From Rhea pennata (Eukaryota; Chordata; Aves; Rheiformes; Rheidae): a stretch of 64,000 bases of DNA. The notes under the pieces were generated by a model. It was not told the origin of the DNA. It did no database searches and saw only the letters and a list, made by a program, of their open reading frames with translations. The stretch is from NCBI RefSeq assembly GCF_028389875.1, contig NC_084675.1, positions 21,352,412-21,416,411 on the forward strand. The letters run 5' to 3'. A program made the position numbers and the translations under genes. Below, in pieces: positions 42,948 to 56,338 of this stretch (position 1 is the first letter of the stretch; each line of letters starts with the position of its first letter).

Positions 42948-44710
42948 AGAGACTTCTACTGACTAATTTATGGGCATTTCCACTATGTACTGAAGACACA
43001 GAAATGATATTTTTGAATGTAAATAGAGTAATATTCAGTACCTTGTGTGGAAACCCGACTGATTAAAAAAGAGTGGCATGTCACATTGCAAAGAGTGATG
43101 TGTCCTTAAGCAATCAAATCTTTTTAATGAGATTCCAGGAAAGAACTACAAACTGTCAGTTACAGCTGCCCCTGTGGATGTATTCTCAGTTGTAGTGAAT
43201 TTTACTATAACCTTCAAAACCAGAACTACTTCTGCTTGTCCTCATTGTTTATATTAACAAATTTTAACTAAGCTTTTGTAATATTTAGAGTAATTTTTAA
43301 AGATCTATGAGATATCTTTCAAAAAAAATGATTCTTGTCCTCAGATGAGATATTTTAAGGTCAAATACATAAACGAAATCCAAGGTTAACTAGTCTTGGG
43401 GTGTCACTTGGAAATGGCATTATGTCAGGGCAGTAGGGGGTGTATTGCTGAAGATGATGCACCATGCTTATGTGGCACCTGTTTTGCAGCAGTTTAGCAT
43501 GGCACAGCTACAGATAATGTGTTAAGCAGTATTCCCAAAGGATTCCCAAAGTGATTCCTGCTCTCCCTGGACATACAACCTCAGTTTCTGCTTGAAAAAG
43601 TTATAATGAAGGTAAAAACAAATGCTTGCCTATTGATTTGTTTAAAAAAAGAAACAGAAAAAGGGACTGGAAGCACATCAGTGATTTTGAATGAAACTTC
43701 CAAAAGAGTTTGTCTGCCTAGAAGAGGAGAGTGAAATACCATATTAATTGTATGCAGTCTTTTCTGTCTTATTTTTAAACAGATTTAATTTTCAGCAGGT
43801 TCAAGTGGTGTCCATTTAAGAAGTCCTAGAATGTATCTCTGAGTTGAAAGCAAATGATCTGAGTATGTTGGATCGAGGAGTCTAGAAGTACTCTAATTAA
43901 GCTTCTGTCTATCTTTCTAATCACTGTTGGTTTCTAAGAATAAGTTTACTGGTCAATGAGAAAGCTTTATAGCATCATTTCCTTTTACATTATTTTTATA
44001 TGTATTAATTTTTATCAGGTACACGAAAGGCAGTGTACCCTACTTGCTCTTTCTTTTCACTGCATTACTGTAAGTACTTAAGCTGGTGAACCTAATGAAC
44101 TCGGAAGGATTAATTTTATGTCATTCAACACTTTTTACCAGTAATGGTTTTGATGGAAAGAAAACAGCTTAGTTGATCCACTGTTGTTGTAGCATCATCC
44201 CCAGCACTTTAAAATATACTTGGTGTGGGGAATATCACTTGGATCTTCTGTGGAATTTTTGATGGAGAGGACAAAAAGGGGTCTGATGCATAGACAGCCT
44301 GCCTGCTTTGGTTGCCTGGTGTCGATGCACGTGCCTGGTGTCAGTCTGGGACTACATATGATCATTTCTTAATGAGTCCCGTTGTCTTGCTTCTAATGGA
44401 TGTTTGTCAACTTAATGTAGCCTTAGCCTTTGACTATTTGTCTAGATTTTCTGCTCCTCCTACCAAAAGTCTTTATACAGTGAAGATACATGTTTGTCTG
44501 CCACATGATTCACCTGCTCCAAGTTCCTGCTTTTTTCTTAGTGCCCTTATTTTAAAAAATGAGGGATGGGGTTGTCGAAACTTCTTGGTCTACCTCTGCT
44601 TCTGCTTAGATAAGCACAAGTTTTATTCTTGATCTTAGCAAGCGACAGGATAAGGCTAAAATCGTACTGTGAAGCAGCGAATAGAATAAAATGTTCTGTT
44701 CAGTCCTGCT
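42948..44710 (+). other. EMC8: EMC8 3' untranslated region (probable extent)
   Basis: The first canonical AATAAA after the EMC8 stop lies at 44685-44690, which gives a 3' untranslated region of about 1.75 kb. A second signal at 45425-45430 could extend it. No coding frame of note lies inside. Confidence 0.45.
44685..44690 (+). terminator. Candidate polyadenylation signal of EMC8
   Basis: AATAAA on the plus strand, the first after the EMC8 stop codon. Use is inferred from position. Confidence 0.45.
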
Positions 44711-47700
44711 TTGGCACTAACTGCAATTCAGATTCCACAGAACCATTATATCTGAGGTTTGGTTCCCTGTCCAAGGAAGAGAAAGATAGTGGTTTGAACT
44801 GAATGGTTCTGTTTGACCCTCTGCTCTACAGTAATAAGGTATGGTGGGGATTACAAAAGGGATTAGCACTTCTGTTTTAAGGAAGACAATACAAATAGTC
44901 TTTTTTAAAGCTTGAATCAGGTACACTTGCAGGAAATGAAAATGTTTTCACTTATTGAATGAAAACTACTATCTAGCTCACAAGCAGTGAGAAAAACATA
45001 TTTCAGAGTCTGTTTTACTACCCATCTATAAAATTTCTTAGGAACAGCAATGTTCTGGCAGTGCATGTTCAGAGTAAACTCTACAAATCACACATACTGC
45101 GGGAAGAAAACTATTGTCTTACTTTGTACAAACATCTCATGAAGTCTAAATCTGTTGTTTCCAGTGACAGATGTTATCTTATCAAGACATGTTGCATTAG
45201 TTATGTGAGGTTATTAACCAACACTGAAATATAAGCTGGTATGTCTTCTGAGCCACAGGAAATGTATTTCTCATTTTTTGTAACTAGATGTCATATAATC
45301 AAGCTTTGATCATATATATGTTAATACAGTCTAATCTGTCCTTGCACACACTGCCCCCTCTTTTCCTCTTAAGGCTTACCAAAATGATAAATGATTTAGA
45401 GAGAATAATTTCTTAAAGTTGCAAAATAAAATTAAGGCAAAGCACAATGTGTATCATCAGGCTGTAATCTGACGGAAATGATGAATGCTCCCAGTGACTA
45501 ACCGCTGAGACAAGTTGCAAGAAGGGGAGCAGCTTCTAATGCTTTATCTTTCCATTTTTTTTTATCTTCTTCTATTTGCTTTTGCTTTTCAGCAAGGTCC
45601 ATCAAGTATTTTGCCACCAGTAAAGGCAAGGGCTGGCTTTAAGCAAAAAGGATAAGCGCTGTAGTGTTCAGATCTTACCTCACCTATCTTATTTGTATTG
45701 AAGGCTGAACAAAAACCCAGGAATTTCACAAAGCCAAGGCAACCCAGAGCCAGAGCAACCCATGTAAAAGAATGAGGAAGCTGCTGGGCTCCAAGGAGGC
45801 CGTATTCTCTTTTCCTGATGACTTACCTGTGGGAGCAACTGCTGGTTTCCTGGCTTGGGGATGAACTGGATTAATTAGAGGCATTGAAGGTAACTCATTT
45901 TAAAACTTCTTGGGGAAGAAAGCTTGAGAAGGGAGTCTGCATCTCCATTAGTGGAACTCTCATGATAGCTTGGAAGATAGCATTGGGAACACATCTGTCT
46001 CACTCCTTTATTTGTTTTGTTAGCCGTTAACAACATGCAGAGCTAATTTTTCTTTCTCTCTGTTCACTAAGATTTGGAGTTGTTGCATTTGCCTGCCCAG
46101 GGCTCTGACTCGCAGCTCTTTTCCTTTACCTTATCTGCAGGACCTAAAGCATTTGAAAGTGGATAATTCTTCCAGTAAGGTGTGGGGTTCTTTTTTCCAC
46201 CGTCAACTCTAATGTTTAAAAAAAGCAGTAATAAATAGAGCCTGTAACTAACTGATAATATGAGCACAAAGTGGTTGGATTTTGGAATGTGAGTATGTAA
46301 GTTATTCTTTGCTGGATCTGGGTGAGTGCTGACCTTGAATCCTTTAGTCAGAAGGTGGGGAATGAATGGGCTTGTGCGTGCATGTCAAGGGGTTGTTTTA
46401 AACATCAGTTTTGTTTGAAATAAAGGATCAGATTGAGCTGAAGCACGAGTCACCGCAAGGCATGCCCCAAGGCAGAATGCATGCAGCGCTCTGGCCCAGG
46501 ATACCTTCAGTCTTTTGATACCCAGGTCAAAAACTCCATATTCAGCTTGAGATACCCAGAAGAGAGCTGTGGAGCAGAGAGTCTTTGGGGCCTGTATGTA
46601 TCATTTTCACTGAAAAATGGGAACATCCTGAAGTCCTAGGATGTTGAGCGGCTGGTTGGGACTAGATCCCTGGCAGAAGTGATCTTTGCTGCTGCTGCTG
46701 GCTTGTGCAGTGTTAAGAGTGGGAAAAACAGATGGATGACAAGAGCCAGTGCCCTCTCGCCAGGGGTATATTTGATCTTCTGTTTCCTGAGATATTCAAA
46801 AATGAGATATTCACCATGGGGGAAAGTATTGGATGCTGCATTCTCGCTGAGCTCACTGCTGTGTTTGAATGTGAGAATTTTCTTCTTTTTTCCTTCACCC
46901 AAGCAGTTGAAACAGTCTGCCGTCTGCCTTTTGTTCTGTCACTCATCTGCTGCGTCCCACTGGGGATTGCCCCCCACCGCCTCCAGTCTGCCAGCTGAGC
47001 AGCTCATGGGCTGTTCTTTAGCCTGTGTCAGCATGAGCGAGGAGCTATCGTGTAACCTGTTTCAGCTCATTAGAACTGACATGGCTTTAGGAAGCACACG
47101 AGCAGTTCAGCTGGCAGGATGGAGGAGCCATAACCTCTTCACCTGACACAGCTGGAGCCAGAGGCAGACAGATGTTCATTGCTACTGTGGTCCAGCCCTG
47201 CTCTGTTTGAGGCTGCATAGGCACACAGTGAGAGGTGATCTGCCCCCAAGAATTTCTTATCTAAGTGGCAAAGACGCGCACAGAGAGAGATGACAGTGAC
47301 AAATGCAGGAAGGAAACGGGTCTCTTTACTCCCTGGCTAGAGGCCTAATCGCTGCACTGCTCTGCTGCAATTTGTAAAGTGTCTTGAGATGCTCAGATGG
47401 AGGGCGTTACTGATACGGAAAGAGCAAGCAAATGTTAATGGCAAAAACTGTTAGCAGGGATGGACTTGCGGTTGACTGCAGCTTGGAAAATGTTCTCAAG
47501 GGGAAATATGGTTAGCCTGCATTTGAGAGCTGTGCTTCTAGTTTGTGTTTTAATTTAGATCCTGGAGCAGAGCTGAATGTGCTTAAGTCACATGCGATTG
47601 CCTGTAAAAAGTCTAGTGAGGTGGTGTGGGTTGGACAGAAGATGCTGTGCAAGCTGCTTCCTTTCCATTCTGCCCATGCTCTGTTGCCCCAGAATTGGGT

Positions 47701-47848
47701 TTCTGCGTGCTGCTTTGCCAGTGCATCTTACTCCTGCACTGCAGACTCCTTGTGTTCTTTTCAAGTCGCCCTGCCATCAGCCCTCCTGGAGCAGGCAGTG
47801 ATTTCATTGTGTTAATGTATCCACTGAGTACCTGATTGATTTTTTTTT

Positions 47849-47888
<40 letters not shown>

Positions 47889-50800
47889 GTCGCTTTTAAG
47901 ATCACATTTTAAGCTAGCCTTTTCATCCCAAAGTACACCCTATCTGCATATTTTTGCTTTGGTTTTTATCTGAGACTCTGTGAAAGGTTGCAGGTGTGTA
48001 ATCGAAGTGGACTGAGACAGATTGCTGGCTGTGGTCTGGGGTTTCCAATTATAGGGTCGTGTGAAAGGTGAAATCAGTCTGCTTTTCTGTGTGGCTGTGC
48101 AACGACTGCCACAAGATGGCCTTTGCTTTGCAGTTTCTGGCGCGGAGCTTGGCGCTTTGCCAACCTCCACAGCCCTGATGAAGGAGGCAGGGCTGCGGGT
48201 GGAAAGGATGCAATCGCAGGGCAATATAAAGCCATTAGGCAGTTCCAATTGACAGGCACAATCCACTTCACCTTTGAAACTGGATTGTCAGAACCGCAAT
48301 CCTCCGGTGGATAATTGAACGGAGTGTGCCTAAATGAGACCTTTCCCACTGCAGTGATTACCCAGCCATCAGCCTTCTGTGTTCCGCAGGGACAGATACG
48401 CGTTAGTGTCCTCAGCAACCCAGCAACTGCTTTTATTTCTTAATTTGGTGCAGACTAAATCCCTCTTATCCATATCTACCAACCTTCCTTTCTGCTTAGG
48501 CATTCTTCAGAGGCCTAAATGCCACTGTTGTTAATACACTGGGTAAGCAGGTTAGGGGTACCACGTGTAACTCCTTCAAGGAGTTTGGGAATGCAGATGC
48601 CAGTGTGTGCAGCAAAGGTTTTGTGTTCATACCCTAGCTTTGCATACCTCTAAAGATGTTAGTGATCATAATGGATTTCAGCAAGTCACGACTCAAATAC
48701 TTCCAGCCTGTGAAAGCTGTTTTGCTGATCTCTACAACAGGCTGAAATCTACCCCAAAAAATCCTATGAAGTTGCCATGAAGTTGTTTCCCCCATGCTAC
48801 CCCCAAAACAGTTTAGCAAAACCTGCTGTGGCAAGTGCACAGGGCTCATTTGTACAGTGTGTTTCCACAGGGGACAGACCGTGCATGGTCAAGAACAGAG
48901 CTTTCATACACCAGATAGCACTGCACTGGGTTGTAACGTGGCAGTACTTCTGCTGGATGCTGGAGGCACTGCTGCCAGAGATATCCCAGTCTTTGCAGCC
49001 AGCTTTCACAGCCGTGTGGCTACTGCAGCGTGAGGCAGAGCAGGAGCTTGCGGTGGCAGGAGAAAAAAAGCAGCCCTTCCTAGAAATGCCCTCTGTAGCT
49101 TAAAAGAGGACCTAATTGAAAAAATGTATAGAGCTTGTGTGAGAGGATAAAAGGGAAATCTGGGCTGAGATTAACCTGAAGCTCAATGAGCTGAGAAATG
49201 TGACAGACGCGGCCAGGTCTCTAAGCCAATTCCAAGCCAAGGCCTCTGAGCCAACTGCTGAATCCATGCCTGGCAGGGAAGCGGTTTGCTCTGGATGGAT
49301 GTGGGCTCTGGCAGGAGAACCCAGCACACTGTGTTTCGTGCTTAAGGTACGTGCTCGCCCTGCTTTGCCTCCCACTCTTTGCGACATCAGATGGACCAGT
49401 TCTTGGCGTACTTGTGAGGGTTACTGAAATGTCCCTGTGGATTTTCTTTGGGGGACTTTTTGCCTGCATGGTTTCTGCTGGTTATTCAATCTGCTGACCT
49501 TGCCAGGAGCCTGTGCTAGGGAATGTTGGAGTTGCTCCAGCTTCCCTGGTCTGCATTCTCTGTTGCTTCTCATGACGTACTCCCCCCTTCCCACGCCTGG
49601 CTTCTCCTCTGGCTACCTGCTCGCCCTCCCTCAGCGTTGGGCTCCATCAGATTTTCTTTTCTCCTTCTCCTCCTGACATCTATTCCCTCTTTTCCACATC
49701 GAGATTCATCAAGTCCAATGCAACCTTTCTGCCTCATTGCTCTGCTAGCATAGAGCCAGGCGGCTATGTTGCCTGTTTTGGCAGACCCTGAGACTCCCGT
49801 GACCCAGAAAGGTGCTTCCACTCGCTCCATTCTAAAATAAGCTCAGCTTGTTGTTGAACTAGCAATTTCTTCTGAAAGACACCAGCAAAGCCTGCCTCAC
49901 TGTAGCGCTGCAGCTCCTTGTTGGCTTCTATGGTGTATAATAAGCTGTGCTCTCCAACTAAAACTTTTCTTGTGGCTAGTGTTTTCGTAACATCTCTTCC
50001 ATGAGCTTTCTCTGGCATCCAAGAAGCTATGATCTCATCCTGCAGTCACCCTTCCAGCAAAAGTTTGAGGATGCCCTCCATCCTCACCCCAGCTGTTAAT
50101 CTTCCTTGAAACTCATGAGCGCTTCAGAGACCTCCACCCTCTTCTCTGTCAAGGTTGAACAAGGCCAGTAAGTTTGTGAACTCTGATCCTGGGGAGAACA
50201 GCACCCTGCTCTGCACCCTGCTGCCAAACAGCCACAACTGTAACTGGGAGGGACGTGCATCCACCCACACAGAGGATGACAGCACAGGGTCCGTCATCTT
50301 AGGAAACTGGCTAAAAGCTAAATATGTAAATGTCATGCAGGCTACGTGCGTCTGGGACAGCCCCTGAGAGGAGCTTGTAGTTGTCACTGGCCCTCCTGCC
50401 AGTGCACAGGGCAGAGACTGTCAGCTTGGGTGGGAGTTATCACTACGAGCCCAAAGGGCACTTGGCAGAGTGACAAGGTGAAGTCAGAAGCTAGAGAAAA
50501 AGCAGATGAGCAAATCCTGAGTGGAGCATTTCTGGGTGTGTGAGAGAGAGTTCCTGCCGTGTATGCTGGGAGGTGGGGAGCTGAGTGCCAAGGAAGCCAT
50601 GCCGGGGCTCTGGGAGAGAGCTGGCCTGCTCCAAGCCCATGCTGTAAGTGTCCTGCTTCTCCAGATGAGCGTCCTGGGACCAGGCAGACTCTTGAGTCTC
50701 CTTCAGGTGGCACCTTCCTCTGGATGGACATCCAACCAGGTCACCATTCATTCTCCTGAGCTTTGTTGGCCACATCAGAGAGCTGCCCTGGGCAATTGCT

Positions 50801-53280
50801 TGGTCTAGACAGAGACAAGCATTCCCTTTGAGAAGTCAGCCAGCTCTAGGAGTGGCCCAACAAGAAAGGTTAATGAGCCAGCATATCCATCCTCTTCCTC
50901 ACTCTAACACGATGACTCTTGATGTGGTTTGGCCGATTCCTCTGAAATGGATCCTGGCAACACTTGCAGCTCTAGCCTTGCGACAGCCAGTGGGAGCTCT
51001 GGCTGGGGAGGGATGGGACCAGGCAAGAGGACCCGGAGGGAGCAGGCTGCAGTCAGGTTGCAGGGCTGTGGCTTTGCCTCCGTAGCAGCTTTCCTCTCCA
51101 CACGCCAGCCTGCCTGTACTGAGCTGTCCTGAAGGCAGGAGGCTCTGTTCAGTAAAACACTGCTTGCTGAGCAAGCTATCAAGTGACACTTGGTGACCAG
51201 GGAGGGACACTGGCCACATTGTTCCTGTTGGCTGCACAAAGGAGACATCTGGCCTGTGGGGTAACTCCCATGGTCTTGACCTTCAGGCTCCCAGATCTTC
51301 CTAATGTCTTTCATGTGGGTGGTTTTTGCAGTAGTGAATAAGGCTACATCTGCTATGGGCTTTCCCTAGAGCTTCTAAGGCTGCTCAGAGGATCTCTGGG
51401 CTGTACCCAGCCACGATTCAGACCCTGTGAAACTTGTCCGAGGATGTCTTTGTTTTTCAGCCTGTGGGGAGAAAGGGGAAGGATGTGAAAAGCTGTGTTT
51501 GTGCATATTGGGTATCAACATACCAGATGGAGATGTGTTGCAGCCCACAAAGCAAACCACAGATATTTTAGCACACTAATATTTACCTCCAGACCACAGT
51601 TTTCGGTCGCTCATGCAGTCCTTGCTCCCATTTTAGCAACAAAAACAATTGTTGCTCCAAGCCAGACTAATTCTAGGACTTCTGGGTTTGGGGCTTTTTG
51701 TTCTTTCCCCAGAGAAGCAAACAGGTAGTTTCAGAGAGAGGCATCAAAATAGCTCATGGAGGGGGAACATGTACTGCTCAAACAGAGTTTGTCCTGCTGC
51801 TTAACAACCTCCGCTGAAGGCGGCGGTCCCTGGCCCCACGTGCTGGGATGCTGTGTGTGCTGAGGCTGGGATGGGAGCTGAAAAGACCAGGCTTGCCAGG
51901 CTCTGATGTGCTCTGGCATAGCCTGTCCCCTCCCAGGTCTTGTAGCCTGCTGCTGAGCAGCTGAAAAAATATATAAACCCGTTCATGTGTGTGCTTTCCC
52001 AAGGTGAAACTGGAGCCACTTGTTGCAAATGTTTTTGCCCTAGTTCCTGTAGTACATTTAGAAAAGGACCTGAAAGCGGGGCGGTTGGAGACACCCAGGG
52101 CTGGTTTCCCCCGTGCTGTCTGCTGGGCTGTACGAACTGCTTGGGCTTTTGAGTTTGAAGCTTTGCAATAACTCTGTTATTTAAGAATCGGAGAAGCCAG
52201 ATGGGGTAGGAAATCAACCTTTTCCATGTTTTTTTGTCACTGATTTTTGTCAAACAGTAGGACTGGACCAGCAGAAACTATGCTGGAGCAAAACCACTCG
52301 TTTCCCTTCCCCAGTCTTTTATGCGTGTCACATCTGTTCAGGCTGGAAGCCTGATGGAGCCAGGGTTTGTATTGTGTGCTGGGCTCTGATCTCAGCGGAG
52401 GCCTCTGAAACTCCTGGAATCAGCTTGGTCTGATCTCTAGGTGAAGTTCAAAGATTACCCTTAATTCCTGCCTCCAGACAGAAATCGCCACCGCTGCAGT
52501 AAGCAGTGAGGAGGGTGCGGAGCGTTTCAAGCGGGCACAGGTTTCCCTGCACGCTGTCAGCCTGTAAAAAGGAACCGCTGCTTTTCAGCTCTGTCTGAAA
52601 AGGAACCAGCCCAGACCTTCGCGCTGCAGTTGCAGAGGAGGCGAAAATAAAAAAGCCTTGCACCGGTTTTAATGCGTGCAAAGGTGACTCTGCTCCAGAG
52701 GCAGAACATTCACCCGGGCATCGTCACAGCAGGGCAGCACCCGACCCGGTTCTGCTCCTCTGTCCTGGACAGCCCCAGGCAGGCGTTTGCCTGGGTCCTG
52801 CTCTCTCCGGGAGGCAGTGGAAAACCCTCCACGCTTCCAGGCTCCCACCGCTGGGCTGCTCCTCGGGCTGGCAGGTCAGGCAGGAACCTGCGGGAGGGGA
52901 GAGACAACCTTTCTGGCTGCTGAAGCTGGAGAGGGAGCACCAGCCGCTCAGAGCACTGCTGTCTGTAGATGGGATTTAGGACCTCTGGGGTGCTGATGGG
53001 CCTGCCAGACCCCTCGGCAAGCTGGGCTGGGGTCAGGTAAATTGTATGGTACCATCACACCAAATATGTGCTTGCCTTTCTAGCTATTTAGTAGCCTATT
53101 TAGCCGTTTGTAGGGAAGTTTAGTGGTCCACGGGCTTTGGCTGCAACCAAGGTGTGCGCCTCTCTCTCTAAGCATCAGGCTGGGTTGTGCAGTGGGGTGA
53201 GGAAAAAACAGCATTTCCTCATCACCCAAGGGCTTTGCAAGGCTTGGATGGGCCGGGGGAGGGGGGGGCGAAGGGGGGAT
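44711..53280. other. Intergenic DNA between EMC8 and C16orf74
   Basis: AT-richer, CpG-poor sequence. I see no coding exon, tRNA or transposon body. It contains a 35-nt T run at 47851-47885 and a motif-dense segment at about 48,000-48,330, which is described as a finding. The open frames around 46.6-47.1 kb and 48.8-49.4 kb are short and unrelated to known families. Confidence 0.5.
47851..47885. repeat. Poly(T) tract, 35 nt
   Basis: An uninterrupted run of 35 T on the plus strand in intergenic DNA, preceded by eight T and two C. Confidence 0.9.
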
Positions 53281-53299
53281 GGGTGGGAGGAGCTGGGAC

Positions 53300-56267
53300 T
53301 TCACTAACCTGATTAACCAGGTTAGAAACCAACCTTGCAAAAATCAAAGCCATCACTGCAACCTCCTCCTGTCCTCCGAGGGCAGAGCTGGGCCGCGGTG
53401 GGTGTTGGAGGACGAGCTGGGTTGGAAATCGCCTCGCGTCGCCCCCCTGCTCCCATCCTGCATCCCAGCGCGGCGCAGAGACGAGCCGGAGCAGCGGTGA
53501 GGTGGGATGCGACTCGCCCTCGGCGCCTCCGGCTCCCGGGAGCGGGTAAGCGTTGGCCCCTCGCCCGCGCCCTGGGGAGTTTCTCCTCCGCGATGGGTCC
53601 CGTGTTCGTCCCTCCACCCTTTCCCCTCCACCGTGCCCACCCCACCTGCCTCGCTATCCGGGCCGGAGGAGCCCTGCGCTCTGAGCCGGCGGCCCCGCGC
53701 GCGGCTCGGCGCTGCCGGGCAGTGCCGCCCCTGCATCGCAGCCCTCTCTCGGGCGTAGCCTTTCTGCGTGTGTAACGCTGCTGCCGCTCTAGTGACTCTT
53801 GCAGTGAGTGTCTGGAGGTTTCTGGAGCGTGAACTCATCGGGAATGCAAATGCCTCTCAGCCCAGGACTGACGCAGAAGCAAAGTTGAAACCCCAGCAGC
53901 AACCACCAGCCTGCAGAGCAATCCTTCCCGCTGTCTCTTGAACGTCGACGGGGGGATTTCTCCACTTAAGCATCTTTCCGAGCTCTGTGAGCAAGCGGCA
54001 CTGGTATTTGGCCGCGGTGGGGGCACAGGTCTCCAACCCGGTGGCTGTAGGAAGGACGCTGCTCCGTCCCGCGAGGGTGAGGCTTTGCCGCGCGGGTCCG
54101 GTCCCTGGAGGAGGCAGGGCTAATGCAAGAGGAGGGTGTGTTACGTGGCTGAGCTTAGAGGTGTGGGGTTATTCCCCCTTGCGCTCCCAAGCCTGCCGGG
54201 GTAAGCGCCGGCGGTTTGTAGAGGAGGGTGTGTAAGACAGAAACGTTCGCTCGGAGCCCCGGCGGAGGGTGCTGCCGAGCGCCTTGCACCTGCAAAGGGA
54301 GGAACTCGCGTGCCCATGCGCTGAGCTGAGCTGCGCTGAGCTGGGGCGCAGGCTGCGACACGCAGCATTTCCCTCCCTGCCAGGAGCAGGTCGTGGACAC
54401 CGTCTGGGACACGGCGAGGGGCTGGGGACGCTCCTGTCCCCGCTGCAGCCACGAACAGCAGAGGCAGAGCCCTGCAGCCCGCACCATCCTCCTCCTCCTC
54501 TCCCTGCAGCAAGGCCAGACCCGCAACAGGGGCTGCAGGGATCCCGACGGGTTCCCAGCTCTGCTCCCGGCCGCCCGCGTGACCGTTCACACAGCTCATC
54601 TGTCTTTGCAGGCAGAAACTGGGTGATGCACAGGAGAAGTCCCAGGTGCTGCTGTCACCTGGGGCCCGAGGGTCGATTTCTGCCCTGCCGCGTGGGGGCC
54701 AACACCGGGTGTGGGGCCAGGGTGGCACAAGCGGGCTCCGGGGAAGAGCCAGCGCTTGCGTGTCTGCACGCCGGGCGCTCGCCTGGCAGAGAGACGAGAG
54801 ACCTCCGGCCGCGCGGGGGAAGCTACGGCGTGGGGCTTTCACGGCGCGGGGAGCGCTGGGGGAACCCGGGCGAAAAGCAGAGTTAAAACCAGCGCAGCGC
54901 GCAAAGGAAAGTTCCCTTCGCCGCTGCCCGGTGTCCTGCCCCGAGCACGTCAGTGCTGCTTGGAAATGCGCAGTAAACCCGTGACGGAGGTCAGGCAGCG
55001 GCAGAAGAAGGTTTTCTGCAGGTCCTGAGAGGTTAGACAAGCAGAAATGAGTCACTGACCCTCTTTGCAATAAACTTTTCCCAGCAGCTGTGGGCAGGAG
55101 GGATATGAATTTCCCAGTAAAGGCATTTTGCCCAGAATGATTTTCAGCCTTTTTTTTTAAAAAAAGGGGGAAACGCTGCAGCGGGCAGTGTCCTAAGACA
55201 CACCGCCGTAACTCGGGACCTCCAGCCGCCCGCGCCTGCCTTGCCCAGCCCCTCGCCCAGCCTCTCTGTGCCTTGCTTGGGAGCTTCCCCCCCCCCGGCT
55301 CAGCGCGGAGCCGGCTTCGCCAGGGAACTTTCCACCCGAAAGCTCTCGGAGGCACCGCGGGAACCCGCTCCGCCGTCGGAGGCGCGCGCGGGAGGTTTCG
55401 TGGGCAGACGCCTGGTGCCGTCGCTCAGGCAGAGCACGAGCCTGCCGGCGCGGATCCCAGCTCCGGGGACGCCTGGGAGGAGGGCTGCGGAGCGAGCGGG
55501 CCGGCTGCGGTTCCCGGCAGGGCGGCGGTGGGTTTGCGCCTTCGCCTTGCCGCGCCGCGGGGGCAGGCGGCGGGGGCGCGTGCGTCCCGGCCCGGCATCG
55601 CCGCCCCGCGGACGGGGAAATCCGCCCGGGCGCGGAGCGAAGGGGCCGTTTCCGCCGGCGGCGCCGAGCCCCACGGTCGCGGGCTGGGAGGCGGGAGCTG
55701 GCCCGGGGCAGCTTTTCGTACCCCGAGACCTGGCGACGCGTCGCTCTTAGCAGAGGTCGGCGTTGCTTTCTGGAGCCCGCGAGCCTCGTCCCGGGCTTTC
55801 TGCAAACCTCGCTGGGGTGAACGGGCAGCCCGGAGCTGGTGCAAAGCAGGTGCAGGTGGCGGCAGGATCAAACCCAGCCTCCCGCTTCCGCCTTTCGCCG
55901 TTTTGCCGGCTCGGCAGGACGGTGCCGAGCCCATTCGGGCAGCGGGCGGGCTGATCTCCCGAAGCGCGGGCTCGGCTGGGTCGCGAGCCCGGGACGCCGA
56001 GTTTGTAGCTCGGCAGCCGAGATTGAGTCACTAAACGCCGTGACATCAGCCGGCGGTTTTTCTGCCGAACAGCAAAGCTTCCTGTTGTGCCCAGGCAGCG
56101 CTCTGCGCCTGGGTGCATGTATTTATATATATATATATATATATGCACATATAGGTGCATGCTTTTAGCAAGCAATCAAGTTCTCTCTGGAGCCTTTCGC
56201 TCGAAACATCAGCGGCCCCGCTTCCCGCCGCGGCGCTTCCTGCAACGCTCGCCTCTCTGTTTTGCAG
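53300..56267 (+). promoter_or_regulatory. CpG-rich region upstream of C16orf74, with a candidate non-coding first exon
   Basis: GC and CpG rise sharply from about 53.3 kb. A plus-strand donor GAGCGG|GTAAGC ends at 53545 and could belong to a non-coding first exon that splices to the acceptor ending at 56267. Alternatives closer to 55.7 kb are equally possible. The long frames here on both strands (up to 404 codons) look like CpG-island artefacts. Confidence 0.35.
56124..56144. repeat. (TA)n dinucleotide repeat
   Basis: About ten TA units in a row on the plus strand, roughly 120 bases before the acceptor of the first C16orf74 coding exon. Confidence 0.9.
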
Positions 56268-56320
56268 GGCGAGCGGCGAGGGCGAGCGGCAGGGCCGGCG
56301 AGCCGGGCGCCGCGGCGAGG

Positions 56321-56338
56321 ATGAAAACATGGGGCTGA
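56321..56338 (+). other. Upstream overlapping micro-ORF in the C16orf74 leader
   Basis: An ATG at 56321 opens a five-codon frame, MKTWG, ending at a TGA (56336-56338) that overlaps the first codons of C16orf74 (ATG at 56329) in another frame. Ribosomes starting at the first ATG would stop seven bases past the A of the main start codon. Regulation by this ORF is inference. Confidence 0.6.

Noticed and set aside
54141-55355. A 404-codon minus-strand frame
   Set aside because: Low-complexity GC-rich translation in a CpG island, with no recognisable domain and overlapping frames on the other strand.
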